From GWE2-40-63 sp041664345 (GTDB lineage: Bacteria; Bacteroidota; Bacteroidia; Bacteroidales; SZUA-534): a stretch of 64,000 nt of DNA. The notes under the pieces are model-generated. The model was not told where the DNA came from. It saw nothing but the letters and a program-made list of their open reading frames with translations, and searched no databases. The translations under genes were made by a program, and so were the position numbers. The stretch is taken from positions 10,208 to 74,207 of the forward strand of contig JBAYKX010000024.1 in assembly GCA_041664345.1 (NCBI GenBank), written 5' to 3'. Shown here piece after piece: positions 1 through 9,150 of this stretch (position 1 is the first letter of the stretch; each line of letters starts with the position of its first letter).

Positions 1-2
1 AA

Positions 3-1907
3 ATTGTACACATTGAAATTGTCGGTGAAAAGCGTAAACAACGCATGACAGCTATACTAAGCGATGGCACTGGAACCATAAAACTGGTGTGGTTTCAGGG
101 AATTAAATGGCTGGCTGACCGGATTAAACTAAATACGCACTATGTGGCTTTTGGCAAACCAACCGAATTTAACGGGTCGCTAAATATCACTCATCCCGAG
201 TTGGAGGAGTTGGTTAAATTTCAGGAAAAATTGGATTACAATTGGCTGGCTTTTTACAATACCACTGAAAAGATGAAAGCCAAATACATCAATTCGAAAG
301 CCATCCATAACATGCTTATAAACCTTCTGCCTTTGTTAAAAGACAAGCTTACCGAAACGTTACCCGCATATTTAATTGAAAAACACAAACTACTGAATTT
401 GTACGATGCTCTTTATAATGTTCATTTACCTTTAAGTCAGGATAAACTCCAGATTGCACAATTTCGGTTAAAATTTGAGGAACTGTTTTACATCCAACTA
501 AAAATATTGCGCTTAAAACATTACCGCACCACCCATTTTGGGGGCTACCGGTTTGAAAAAGTTGGCGATTATTTCAATCGGTTCTTCAAGGAAGTTCTGC
601 CTTTTGAACTTACCAATGCCCAAAAAAAAGTACTGCGCGAAATACGGGTTGACACCAATACCGGTAAACAAATGAACCGGTTGCTTCAAGGCGATGTTGG
701 TAGCGGAAAAACTTTAGTAGCTTTAATGACCATGCTATTAGCCATTGATAATGGGTTTCAAACCTGTATTATGGCTCCAACTGAAATATTGGCCAATCAA
801 CATTTCCAAACCATTTCGGAGTGGGTGGTTCCTTTAGGATTAACCATTGAACTTTTAACCGGCTCCACCAAACAAAGCAAACGAAAAACCTTGCATGCAG
901 CCCTTCAAAATGGCGAATGCAAAATACTAATTGGAACCCATGCCCTATTGGAAGATCCGGTGCAATTCCTGAACCTGGGAATGGTGGTAATTGATGAACA
1001 GCATCGTTTTGGAGTAGCACAACGGGCTAAACTTTGGAAAAAAAATGTGCAGCCACCCCACATATTGGTTATGACCGCCACTCCTATTCCACGAACATTG
1101 GCTATGACGCTTTATGGCGATTTGGATGTTTCCGTAATTGATGAGTTGCCTCCCGGACGAAAACCAATTAAAACCTTGCATTATAATGATGCCAAACGAC
1201 TGCGTGTTTTTGGTTTTATTAAGGAACAAATTGAATTGGGACGGCAAATTTATATTGTATATCCACTGATAAGGGAATCGGAAGCCATGGATTATAAAGA
1301 CCTGGAAGACGGATTGGAGAGCATTTCAAGAGCTTTTCCGCCACCAAAATTTGCTATTAGCGTGGTACATGGCAAAATGAAGCCAGAAGAGAAAGACAAG
1401 GCGATGGATTTATTCGTGAGGAAACAAACCCAGATAATGATTGCCACTACCGTGATAGAAGTAGGTGTAAATATCCCCAATGCATCGGTTATGGTAATTG
1501 AAAGTGCCGAACGGTTTGGCCTTTCGCAATTGCACCAGCTCCGCGGTCGGGTTGGTCGGGGTGCCGATCAATCCTATTGCATTCTTATGACTGGCTACAA
1601 ATTAACAACCGATGGCAAAACCCGCATCAAGACTATGGTTGAAACCAACGATGGCTTTGAAATATCGGAAGTTGATTTAAAACTCCGAGGCCCAGGTGAC
1701 ATTGAAGGAACTCAGCAAAGTGGCCTCCCCATTGACTTGAAAATTGCCAATTTAGGACACGATTCTCAAATACTGGGCTTTGCGCGCCAAGTTGCCGAAG
1801 AAATCCTATCGGTTGATCCGAACCTCGGCGAACCTCATAATTTTGTTTTGCGGAAAACAATGGAACAAAAATGGAAATACGAATTTAACTGGAGCCAAAT
1901 CTCTTAA
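3..1907 (+). CDS. recG: ATP-dependent DNA helicase RecG (5' truncated by window edge)
   Basis: RecG remodels stalled replication forks and branched DNA in the cytoplasm. The reading frame is open from base 3 and runs through the ATG at 45, so the true start lies outside the window; the first visible residues belong to the OB-fold wedge domain. The Walker A motif GDVGSGKT is at about bases 693-716, followed by a DEQH box (DEQHRFG), the TATPIPRT motif and the helicase motif VI GRVGRG. The C-terminal RecG signature (LRGPGDIEGTQQSG) is intact. About 634 residues are present, against roughly 700 for the family. No frameshift is visible. Identification is secure from motif order and length. Confidence 0.96.
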   Translation: MVHIEIVGEKRKQRMTAILSDGTGTIKLVWFQGIKWLADRIKLNTHYVAFGKPTEFNGSLNITHPELEELVKFQEKLDYNWLAFYNTTEKMKAKYINSKAIHNMLINLLPLLKDKLTETLPAYLIEKHKLLNLYDALYNVHLPLSQDKLQIAQFRLKFEELFYIQLKILRLKHYRTTHFGGYRFEKVGDYFNRFFKEVLPFELTNAQKKVLREIRVDTNTGKQMNRLLQGDVGSGKTLVALMTMLLAIDNGFQTCIMAPTEILANQHFQTISEWVVPLGLTIELLTGSTKQSKRKTLHAALQNGECKILIGTHALLEDPVQFLNLGMVVIDEQHRFGVAQRAKLWKKNVQPPHILVMTATPIPRTLAMTLYGDLDVSVIDELPPGRKPIKTLHYNDAKRLRVFGFIKEQIELGRQIYIVYPLIRESEAMDYKDLEDGLESISRAFPPPKFAISVVHGKMKPEEKDKAMDLFVRKQTQIMIATTVIEVGVNIPNASVMVIESAERFGLSQLHQLRGRVGRGADQSYCILMTGYKLTTDGKTRIKTMVETNDGFEISEVDLKLRGPGDIEGTQQSGLPIDLKIANLGHDSQILGFARQVAEEILSVDPNLGEPHNFVLRKTMEQKWKYEFNWSQIS

Positions 1908-2008
1908 AACAAAATCACACCCCCCACAATTTGCATTCGTTTGCACAAAACACCTACATTTATCATCACTTTTAGAGCCAAGTAAACCCCTACCCGATGA
2001 ATTATTTC

Positions 2009-2016
2009 TAATTTTG
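2009..2016 (+). promoter_or_regulatory. Possible -7 box of the small-protein gene
   Basis: TAATTTTG matches the Bacteroidota -7 consensus TAnnTTTG and lies 24 bases before the ATG at 2041. I see no good -33 TTTG at the expected distance, so this is tentative. Confidence 0.3.
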
Positions 2017-2040
2017 TGTCGTAATAATTTTTAAAAAACT

Positions 2041-2217
2041 ATGAACAACGAATTAAATCAATTAGAAAAAAACGCTCCCGATAAAAAAAGAAATGTCGCT
2101 TCAAAAAAAAATTCCGACTCTTCTTCAAAAAAACAAATCAAAAACGCTTCAATACTTATTCCTACCTGGGAATGGGAGAACAATCCGGAATACGATGAAT
2201 TTTGGAAAAACAATTAA
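2041..2217 (+). CDS. Small basic protein of unknown function (58 aa)
   Basis: This 58-codon frame starts with ATG at 2041 and ends with TAA at 2215-2217. The first two thirds are rich in lysine, serine and asparagine. The tail is strikingly aromatic and acidic (TWEWENNPEYDEFW), which is not expected of random AT-rich sequence. There is no signal peptide or membrane segment. It sits alone between recG and the Rnf operon, with a possible -7 box just upstream. I do not recognise the family. The coding call rests on the tail composition and the clean start context, so confidence is moderate. Confidence 0.45.
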   Translation: MNNELNQLEKNAPDKKRNVASKKNSDSSSKKQIKNASILIPTWEWENNPEYDEFWKNN

Positions 2218-2477
2218 GTTGGTTGTCCTACAAATTTTTAAGTATGGGTAAGTTGCCTAAAAGTGTATTGATAAATTATCACAAAAAATTCCCATAATTG
2301 AATTTGCCTTTTCATGTTTTACAACTTATAAAACATAAAAATCAAACAGTTTTACCCATTCAATTGCAATAAATACAGCATAATAAGGCTTGTTCCGTAT
2401 TTATTTATAATCATCCTAAATAAGGTTTTCAAGTCAGCATTTGGGCAAAAATCCTTCCGATTCAATTTCAAACATTT

Positions 2478-2485
2478 TACATTTG
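2478..2485 (+). promoter_or_regulatory. Possible -7 box of the Rnf operon
   Basis: TACATTTG fits TAnnTTTG and ends 20 bases before the first Rnf-locus start codon at 2506. A TTTG lies further upstream (2440-2443), but the 34-base spacing is too long for a standard -33 box. The bases from 2218 to 2477 hold no gene that I can see. Confidence 0.4.
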
Positions 2486-2505
2486 CGCAAAATCATAAAA
2501 ATTAG

Positions 2506-2919
2506 ATGAACCATTCATCCATTTCCCATCAAGGACTTGTGGAATCAGTAAATAATGGGATTGTAAAAGTAACTATTACCAGTGTTTCAGCTTGTGCATC
2601 TTGCCATGCTCAAGGGGCTTGCAGTGCATCTGATATACAAAACAAAGTGGTTGAAGCCACTGATTACAAAAAAAAGGTTAAACCCGGCGATTGGGTTACG
2701 GTTGTCACCAAAGAATCAATGGGTTTGAAAGCCGTATTTTTTGCTTACATACTTCCTTTTATTCTGGTACTTCTTTCGCTTATTATCGGACATATTTATT
2801 CAATCAATGAATCAGCATCCGGTTTAATTTCTCTTTCAATCTTAATACCTTATTATTCAATACTTTATTTATTTAAAAATATTCTGAAAAAGTCCTTCAT
2901 TTTTGAAATTGAATCATAA
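2506..2919 (+). CDS. RseC/SoxR-reducing-system family protein heading the Rnf operon
   Basis: This is a 137-residue protein of the RseC/MucC family, whose members are inner-membrane proteins encoded beside Rnf genes and, in some bacteria, linked to reduction of SoxR. A cysteine cluster C-x2-C-x5-C sits near residues 27-36 (VSACASCHAQGACSA), as in the family. Two hydrophobic segments follow at about residues 78-120. It precedes rnfB by 12 bases and so is the first gene of the operon. The exact biochemical role in Bacteroidota is not established; the association with Rnf is a well-known gene-order pattern. Confidence 0.85.
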   Translation: MNHSSISHQGLVESVNNGIVKVTITSVSACASCHAQGACSASDIQNKVVEATDYKKKVKPGDWVTVVTKESMGLKAVFFAYILPFILVLLSLIIGHIYSINESASGLISLSILIPYYSILYLFKNILKKSFIFEIES

Positions 2920-2931
2920 ATTTTTGAAAAT

Positions 2932-3825
2932 ATGAGCATCACGATTATTTATACCATTCTAGCACTTAGCCTTTTAGGATTGCTTTCGGCTGTAATTCTT
3001 TACTTTGTGGCTCAACAGTTCAAAGTAATTGAGGATCCTAGAATTGATGAGGTGGAAGGTATGTTGCCGGGCGCAAATTGTGGGGGTTGTGGTTACGCCG
3101 GATGCCGACAATTAGCAGAAACTATGGTAAAATCAGATGATATGGCTGATTTGAATTGTCCGGTATCAGAATCATCGGCAATGGTAGCCATAGCCAATTA
3201 TTTAGGACACGAAGCTTCCACCGTTGAACCAAAAATTGCGGTAGTCCGTTGCAATGGAACTTTTACCCATAGAGCGAAAACAAATACCTACGACGGAGCC
3301 AGTTCCTGCGCCATTGCTTCAGCTTTATATTCGGGCGATAGCGGATGTAGTTATGGCTGCTTAGTCCATGGTGATTGTGTGACCGTATGCAAATTTGGTG
3401 CTATGTACATGGATCCACTTACGGGATTACCCGTTATAATTGAGAAAAAATGTGTTGCCTGCGGTGCTTGCGTAAAAGCTTGCCCCAAGAAAATTATTGA
3501 ATTGCGGAATAAAGGGAAAAACAGCCGCCGAATCTATGTTTCTTGTATCAATAAAGACAAAGGTGGAGTTGCTAAAAAAGCTTGTTCAGCCGCTTGCATT
3601 GGCTGTGGAAAATGTGTAAAAGCTTGTCCTTTTGATGCAATTACTTTGGAGAACAATCTCGCTTATATCGATTTTAATAAATGTAAATTATGCCGTAAAT
3701 GCGTCATGGAATGTCCAACAGAGGCTATAGTTGAGCTAAACTTTCCGGCACGAAAGCAAGTTCAATCAGAAACCATAGAACCAGCAAGCAATGCTGCAGA
3801 AAACAGTAATACTTCAAACGATTAA
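2932..3825 (+). CDS. rnfB: Rnf complex iron-sulfur subunit RnfB
   Basis: RnfB passes electrons from reduced ferredoxin into the membrane-bound Rnf complex, which couples ferredoxin:NAD+ oxidoreduction to ion pumping. The N-terminus is one membrane helix (residues 1-27), followed by the Rnf-specific cluster motif NCGGCGYAGC at about residues 49-58. A cysteine-rich stretch (CSYGCLVHGDCVTVC) and three ferredoxin motifs C-x2-C-x2-C-x3-C follow in the C-terminal half, so the protein can carry several [4Fe-4S] clusters. The length, 297 residues, fits Bacteroidota RnfB. The last 20 or so residues are polar and low-complexity. It is the second gene of the operon, 16 bases before rnfC. Confidence 0.96.
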   Translation: MSITIIYTILALSLLGLLSAVILYFVAQQFKVIEDPRIDEVEGMLPGANCGGCGYAGCRQLAETMVKSDDMADLNCPVSESSAMVAIANYLGHEASTVEPKIAVVRCNGTFTHRAKTNTYDGASSCAIASALYSGDSGCSYGCLVHGDCVTVCKFGAMYMDPLTGLPVIIEKKCVACGACVKACPKKIIELRNKGKNSRRIYVSCINKDKGGVAKKACSAACIGCGKCVKACPFDAITLENNLAYIDFNKCKLCRKCVMECPTEAIVELNFPARKQVQSETIEPASNAAENSNTSND

Positions 3826-3841
3826 AAATTAGGAGGAAAAC

Positions 3842-5173
3842 GTGTTAAAAACATTTAAAAAAGGTGGCGTTCATCCGGCCGAAAACAAATTATCAGCCCA
3901 CGCTCCTATTATTAAAGCAGAAATACCAAAAACCGTAACCATACCTTTGGGTCAGCATATTGGAGCTCCATCGAGTCCAATTGTTACCAAAGGGGAAACT
4001 GTAAAAGTTGGACAAATCATTGCAAAAAGCAATGGGTTTGTTTCGGCGAATATTCATTCCTCGGTTTCAGGAGTTGTAGCCAAGATTGAAGATACATTCG
4101 ATATTACCGGTTTTTCAAGACCTGCAATTTCTATTACTGTTGATGGTGACGATTGGTTGGAAACTATTGATCGAACAGAAACCATAAATAGCAATCTGGA
4201 TTATCAACCGGAACATATCATTAAAAGAGTCCAGGAATCAGGCATTGTAGGTTTGGGAGGAGCCACCTTTCCAACTCACATTAAATTATCGGTTCCAACA
4301 GGCAAAAAAGCTGAATTTCTGATAATAAATGGAGTAGAATGCGAGCCTTATCTGACAGCTGACCATCGCCTGATGATGGAAAAAGGAGAGCAGGTATTAA
4401 TCGGCACAAAATTATTGATGGCTGCTTTAGGAGTTAATAAGGCTTATATTTGCATAGAAAACAACAAGCCCGACGCCATTCAGCACCTAATGCAATTAGC
4501 AAAAAAGTATCAACCCATTCAAGTGGTTCCCTTAAAAGTTAAATATCCTCAAGGTGGCGAAAAACAATTGATAAATGCAGTACTTAAACGCGAAGTTCCA
4601 TCGGGTGGATTGCCTATTGATTTGGGCGTTATTGTGCAAAACGTAGGAACTGCCTTTGCCGTTTATGAAGCCGTTCAAAAAAATAAACCTCTATTTGAAC
4701 GCATAGTAACCGTAACAGGAAAAACAGTTAAAAAACCATCAAACTTTTTAGTGCGCATTGGTACACCAGCCATTCAATTGGTTGAAGCTGCCGGTGGAAT
4801 CCCTGATGATACCGGTAAAATAGTTGCTGGCGGCCCCATGATGGGTAAAGCCTTAAACTCGTTGGATGTGCCCATCACAAAAGGGGCTTCAGGAATTCTT
4901 CTTTTTGATCGAAAAGAAGGGAAGCGGTTACCAATTAGTCCTTGCATCCGCTGCGGAAAGTGTGTTTCGGTTTGCCCAATGGGGCTTGAACCCTATCTTT
5001 TAATGACACTTTCGGAAAAACAGATTTGGGACCGTAGTGAAAAAGAAAATACTATGGATTGCATGGAATGCGGTTCATGTATGTACACCTGTCCCGCAAA
5101 CAGGCCTTTACTTGACTATATCCGGTTAAGCAAATCAACCGTAGGACAACTTATCAGAACTCGAAAACAATAA
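3842..5173 (+). CDS. rnfC: Rnf complex NADH-binding subunit RnfC, GTG start
   Basis: RnfC is the peripheral subunit that binds NAD(H) and FMN. The start is GTG at 3842, chosen because a near-perfect Shine-Dalgarno AGGAGG lies at 3831-3836; such a strong site is unusual in Bacteroidota, where ribosome-binding sites are typically weak. The glycine-rich nucleotide-binding motif GLGGATFPTHIK is at about residue 138. Two ferredoxin motifs near the C-terminus (CIRCGKCVSVCP and CMECGSCMYTCP) bind two [4Fe-4S] clusters. The length of 443 residues is normal. It lies between rnfB and rnfD in the expected order. Confidence 0.96.
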   Translation: MLKTFKKGGVHPAENKLSAHAPIIKAEIPKTVTIPLGQHIGAPSSPIVTKGETVKVGQIIAKSNGFVSANIHSSVSGVVAKIEDTFDITGFSRPAISITVDGDDWLETIDRTETINSNLDYQPEHIIKRVQESGIVGLGGATFPTHIKLSVPTGKKAEFLIINGVECEPYLTADHRLMMEKGEQVLIGTKLLMAALGVNKAYICIENNKPDAIQHLMQLAKKYQPIQVVPLKVKYPQGGEKQLINAVLKREVPSGGLPIDLGVIVQNVGTAFAVYEAVQKNKPLFERIVTVTGKTVKKPSNFLVRIGTPAIQLVEAAGGIPDDTGKIVAGGPMMGKALNSLDVPITKGASGILLFDRKEGKRLPISPCIRCGKCVSVCPMGLEPYLLMTLSEKQIWDRSEKENTMDCMECGSCMYTCPANRPLLDYIRLSKSTVGQLIRTRKQ

Positions 5174-5187
5174 CTTGTAGAATAAAA

Positions 5188-6186
5188 ATGGAAAAATTAC
5201 TACATATATCTCCCTCCCCACACATAGCAGGGGAATACTCGGTACAAAAAATTATGTATGGGGTTTTGCTGGCATTGCTTCCTGCATTTGCGGCATCTGT
5301 CTACTTTTTTGGGATAGGTGCTATTGTTGTTACCGCAACCGCAGTTGTCAGTTGTGTGGCATTTGAATATTTAATCCAAAAATATCTAATTAAAGGAACT
5401 CCTACCATTTTGAATGGTTCTGCCGCATTAACCGGTGTGTTGTTAGCTTTTAATGTTCCTAGTAATTTACCCATATTGCTGATTGTTATTGGTTCGATGG
5501 TAGCTATTGGAATTGGCAAAATGTCGTTCGGTGGATTGGGGCAAAACCCATTTAACCCTGCCTTGGTTGGCCGGGTATTTCTTCTTATATCATTTCCGGT
5601 TCAAATGACCAGTTGGCCATTGCCCATGGGTTTCCAAACCAAATATTTTGATGCAATAACTGGTGCTACGCCATTAGCTCTTGTTAAAGAAGGAATTAAA
5701 AATGGGCAAACACTTTCTAGTATCGAAAATATACCCAGCCACATGAATCTATTTTATGGAGCCATGGGTGGAAGTATTGGCGAAATATGTGCCCTTGCTT
5801 TAATCTTAGGATTTGCATTTATGCTATATCGCAAAATAATTACTTGGCACATACCGGTATTCCTTATTTCAACCATATTTGCTTTTACTGGAATAATGCA
5901 TTTAACAAATCCTGAAAAATATGCCGACCCCCTGTTTCATATTTTAACCGGAGGCGTAATGTTGGGAGCAATTTTCATGGCAACCGATATGGTTACTTCA
6001 CCTATGACCCATAAAGGTATGGCTATCTTTGCCATTGGCATAGGCTTAATCACTGTTATTATTAGGCTTTTTGGAGCCTATCCTGAAGGAATTTCATTTG
6101 CAATTTTAATTATGAATGCATTTGTTCCTTTGCTGAACAAATGGACAAAACCCACCCGATTTGGAGAGGAGGTACTCAATGGCTAA
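5188..6186 (+). CDS. rnfD: Rnf complex membrane subunit RnfD
   Basis: RnfD is a polytopic membrane subunit that carries covalently bound FMN and is part of the ion-translocating core. The 332-residue protein is hydrophobic almost throughout, with about nine predicted membrane segments. The flavinylation motif is visible as DAITGATPLA (about residues 155-164), with the modified threonine in GAT. The stop codon overlaps the rnfG start by 8 bases, which indicates translational coupling. No anomaly is seen. Confidence 0.96.
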   Translation: MEKLLHISPSPHIAGEYSVQKIMYGVLLALLPAFAASVYFFGIGAIVVTATAVVSCVAFEYLIQKYLIKGTPTILNGSAALTGVLLAFNVPSNLPILLIVIGSMVAIGIGKMSFGGLGQNPFNPALVGRVFLLISFPVQMTSWPLPMGFQTKYFDAITGATPLALVKEGIKNGQTLSSIENIPSHMNLFYGAMGGSIGEICALALILGFAFMLYRKIITWHIPVFLISTIFAFTGIMHLTNPEKYADPLFHILTGGVMLGAIFMATDMVTSPMTHKGMAIFAIGIGLITVIIRLFGAYPEGISFAILIMNAFVPLLNKWTKPTRFGEEVLNG

Positions 6187-6789
6187 AAAAGAATCAACCT
6201 TTAAAAATATGGCAATCACCCTATTATCAATTACCTTGATTGCCTCAGCAAGCCTTGCCATGGTTTACAATGTTACAAAAGAACCTATTAAACTGGTTCA
6301 AATTGAAAACAAAAACAAATCAATAAAGGAAGTATTGCCGGATTTTGATAATCAACCGTTTACTGAATTGTACAAAATTCCGTCCGATGGCGATTCGCTG
6401 GTTTGTTATCCGGGTAAGCTAAATGGCGAAATAATTGGTGTAGCAGTTGAAACCTATACAAAAAAGGGTATAGCGGTTTTATAAGCATCATGGTTGGTTT
6501 TAAACCCGATGGTACCATTATTAATTATTCCGTAATTGAACATAAAGAAACACCTGGTTTGGGAACTAAAATGGTTGATTGGTTTAAAACCGATAAAAAG
6601 GAACAAAGCATTATTGGTAAAAATCCGGGCATAAATAACCTTACTGTTAAAAAAGACGGTGGTGAAGTAGATGCTATAACTGCGGCTACTATCAGTTCGC
6701 GGGCATTTTGCGATGGCATCCAAAGGGCATATAATGCCTATATGAATTCAAAAAAAGCAGGGGAAGAACAAACCGTTCAAACGAATTAA
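6179..6789 (+). pseudogene. rnfG: Rnf complex flavoprotein subunit RnfG, split by a -1 frame change
   Basis: RnfG is a membrane-anchored periplasmic subunit with covalent FMN. The start is ATG 6179, after the strong ribosome-binding site GGAGAGGAGG (6163-6172), and overlaps the end of rnfD. One N-terminal membrane helix is followed by the soluble domain. The frame meets TAA at 6482-6484, yet the rest of RnfG continues in the -1 frame to TAA 6787-6789. The switch fits exactly at the heptamer A_AAA_AAG (6460-6466): after a -1 slip the reading is KKGYSGFISIMVGF, which joins the two halves without a gap and gives about 203 residues, a normal RnfG size. The flavin site reads DAITAATISS, with alanine where many families have glycine. 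It may be a base lost from the A/G run (mutation or sequencing error) or true programmed frameshifting; the sequence cannot decide. Confidence 0.9.
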
Positions 6790-6799
6790 AACAAGTACC

Positions 6800-7381
6800 A
6801 TGAGTCAAATGAAACAATTTACTAAAGGTTTTTTCAAGGAGAATCCTATATTAGTGCTCATATTAGGCACTTGCCCAACCTTAGCAACCACCTCATCAGC
6901 AATCAATGGAATGGGGATGGGTTTAGCCACTACTTTTGTACTTATTGGATCTAATGTGGCCATTTCGCTTATTGCTAAATCAATTCCCGATAAAGTTCGA
7001 ATTCCAGCCTTTGTGGTTGTAATAGCTACTTTTGTAACCATTGTTGATTTATTGATGCAGGCTTATGTACCTGAATTGTACGTGCAATTGGGAATATTTA
7101 TTCCACTAATCGTGGTAAATTGCATTGTACTCGGCCGGGCTGAAGCTTTTGCATGCAAAAATACGCCCACTGCATCCTTCTTAGATGGCTTAGGAATGGG
7201 TTTAGGCTTTACCATGGCTTTGGGAATTTTAGGTTCAATTCGTGAATTGTTGGGCGCCGGTTCCATTTTGGGTATGAAGCTAATTGAAGGCGATGGGATG
7301 CTCCTATTTATCCTTGCTCCCGGTGCATTTATTGCTTTAGGATATCTAATAGCTATAATTAACCGATTTAAAAAGGTATAA
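6800..7381 (+). CDS. rnfE: Rnf complex membrane subunit RnfE
   Basis: RnfE is one of the two related polytopic subunits (with RnfA) that form the ion-translocating core and share a membrane-embedded iron-sulfur site. The 193-residue protein has about six membrane segments and the family motif NPILVLILGTCPTLA near the N-terminus, with the conserved cysteine in GTCP. A second cysteine in VVNCIVLGRAEAFA matches the partner position. It starts 10 bases after rnfG and is followed 18 bases later by rnfA. Confidence 0.95.
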   Translation: MSQMKQFTKGFFKENPILVLILGTCPTLATTSSAINGMGMGLATTFVLIGSNVAISLIAKSIPDKVRIPAFVVVIATFVTIVDLLMQAYVPELYVQLGIFIPLIVVNCIVLGRAEAFACKNTPTASFLDGLGMGLGFTMALGILGSIRELLGAGSILGMKLIEGDGMLLFILAPGAFIALGYLIAIINRFKKV

Positions 7382-7399
7382 CCGTTAAAAATTAATTGT

Positions 7400-7972
7400 A
7401 TGGAATATATTTTACTTGTAATATCCGCCATATTTGTCAACAACATTGTATTATCTCAATTTCTTGGCATTTGCCCTTTCCTTGGGGTTTCCAATAAGGT
7501 TTCTACTGCTATGGGAATGTCAGCTGCGGTGCTTTTTGTTATTGTTCTGGCCACCATTGTTACATACCTAGTTCAGGTAAACGTATTGGTTCCACTGCAC
7601 ATTGAATACATGCAAACTATAACCTTTATTTCGATAATTGCTGCGTTGGTGCAAATGGTGGAAATTATCCTAAAAAAAATAAGTCCTTCCTTGTATCAGG
7701 CGTTGGGAATATTTTTACCGCTCATAACCACCAATTGCGCTGTGCTGGGAGTAGCTATTCTGGTTTTCAAAAAGAATTACCACTTATTTGACGGAGTTAT
7801 TTTTGCTGCAGCAACATCAATAGGTTTTGGACTGGCCATTGTAATATTTGCGGGCATCCGCGAGCATCTCGACTTAATGGCTATTCCAAAAGGAATGAAA
7901 GGCATTCCCATTTCATTGATAACCGCAGGTATTTTAGCGATGGCCTTTATGGGTTTTAGTGGACTGGTATAA
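7400..7972 (+). CDS. rnfA: Rnf complex membrane subunit RnfA
   Basis: RnfA pairs with RnfE in the membrane core. The 190-residue sequence has the expected NNIVLSQFLGICPFLGV motif at about residues 14-30 and the second motif TTNCAVLGVAI; each contains one of the conserved cysteines. About six hydrophobic helices fill the rest. It is the last gene of the operon, and 200 bases then separate it from the convergent gene on the minus strand. Confidence 0.96.
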   Translation: MEYILLVISAIFVNNIVLSQFLGICPFLGVSNKVSTAMGMSAAVLFVIVLATIVTYLVQVNVLVPLHIEYMQTITFISIIAALVQMVEIILKKISPSLYQALGIFLPLITTNCAVLGVAILVFKKNYHLFDGVIFAAATSIGFGLAIVIFAGIREHLDLMAIPKGMKGIPISLITAGILAMAFMGFSGLV

Positions 7973-7983
7973 TCTATAGTCCT

Positions 7984-8013
7984 TTGCAAATTAATTACTA
8001 TTAATTTTTGCAA
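7984..8013 (+). terminator. Weak hairpin after the Rnf operon
   Basis: TTGCAAATTAAT and ATTAATTTTTGCAA can pair around a 4-base loop, with two unpaired T residues. There is no long T run after it, so it may be an inefficient terminator or simply an AT-rich inverted repeat between convergent genes. Confidence 0.35.
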
Positions 8014-8174
8014 TAATTACCAGTAATTAAGAATATTATCACTTTTTTCTGATTCAAAGACACGTTTCTCCTAGAGCTTCTTAATTAATAAAGCTCATTA
8101 AAAAAAATCCACTTCAAAGAAATTGCATGGTCAGTTAATATAAAATCACTTATTAAAAGAAAGATGGGATTCCA

Positions 8175-8894
8175 TCAATCAAATAGTTTCTCAAGCCCAA
8201 TACCCAATGAAACAGCTATATTTTGACTATTCATGGATGGTTTTCCTTCCACATTATTTACATCGGAGAACCCGTATCGATACTTTATTTCCAGAGTTAT
8301 CCCAACGGGTTCCATATCAATATCAAAACCAACACCAGCTTGAATTCCATAATCAACATAAGAAAATCTATCCGTTACATCAACTGCCGAGTTAAAGTCA
8401 TATACAAAACCTTCTGTTGGCTCATATTCACGGGTACTATTTAAAGTCGCTTTAGTAATAAAATCAATGGAAGGTCCGGTGAAAATCCGGAATACGGAAC
8501 CATTTCCTACCGACATATTAAGATGCACCAAAACGGGAACTTCAATCACACTCAATGAAATATCGTGTTGCTTATATTTAATAGATGAAGTACCATTCCA
8601 AAAAAGGGGCGATTGCGGATCATATAAATTATAAGCATCAAATTTGTTTGCCCCTTTTAATGCATAAGCTGGTTCAACTGAAACACCCAATTCATCAGAC
8701 AGGTTATATTGGAAATAACCGCCAACAGAATAACCCGGTCTAAAACCATACATACCATCATCGGTACTTGAAAATGTACTGGCTAAAAAACTGCCTTTTA
8801 CACCATATTTCATTTCTTGAGCATTAAGCACCATGGCACTAAACAAGAACAAGACACTTGTAAAAATAGTAGATTTTTTCATGTTGGGTAGCAA
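8175..8894 (-). CDS. Outer-membrane beta-barrel protein (PorT-like domain)
   Basis: This 239-residue protein starts with a signal peptide (FTSVLFLFSAMVLNA, cleavage near residue 25) and continues as alternating amphipathic strands typical of small eight-stranded barrels of the PorT/outer-membrane beta-barrel family. Examples are YGVKGSFLAST at the start and an aromatic final strand ending in LFD, close to the C-terminus. No catalytic motif is visible. It is transcribed divergently from the repeat lipoprotein at 9151 and convergently with rnfA. The PorT relation suggests, but does not show, a role in cell-envelope or type IX secretion functions. Confidence 0.75.
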   Translation of the reverse strand: MLPNMKKSTIFTSVLFLFSAMVLNAQEMKYGVKGSFLASTFSSTDDGMYGFRPGYSVGGYFQYNLSDELGVSVEPAYALKGANKFDAYNLYDPQSPLFWNGTSSIKYKQHDISLSVIEVPVLVHLNMSVGNGSVFRIFTGPSIDFITKATLNSTREYEPTEGFVYDFNSAVDVTDRFSYVDYGIQAGVGFDIDMEPVGITLEIKYRYGFSDVNNVEGKPSMNSQNIAVSLGIGLEKLFD

Positions 8895-9084
8895 TTAATT
8901 AATAATCGAAATTCAACAAACAAAATAAAAGTAAAATTCAATACGAAGCAATTTTTTTTATTGATATAAAAATTTATAGTTGAATCAAAAAAAATAAAAT
9001 ACTTATATGTCTTTAAATAGCAAGACTTTAACTGATTTAGATAAATTATATCTTTTCTGAATATTTTTTTTCTTTATATAGTAC

Positions 9085-9116
9085 TTGACTTGTATGTAAA
9101 AAAAAACATAAATTTG
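9085..9116 (+). promoter_or_regulatory. Promoter of the lipoprotein-adhesin operon
   Basis: TTGAC at 9085-9089 and TAAATTTG at 9109-9116 match the -33 and -7 elements of Bacteroidota promoters. The spacer is 21 bases from the G of TTG to the -7 box. The start codon is 34 bases downstream. The sequence from about 8920 to 9080 is very AT-rich and otherwise empty. Confidence 0.5.
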
Positions 9117-9150
9117 ATCCTTTATTTAGTTAATCCTAAATTCTAAACTT

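Noticed and set aside
7063..7446. A 127-codon frame antisense to rnfE
   Set aside because: It mirrors the hydrophobic codons of rnfE and crosses the gene boundary without its own start signals.
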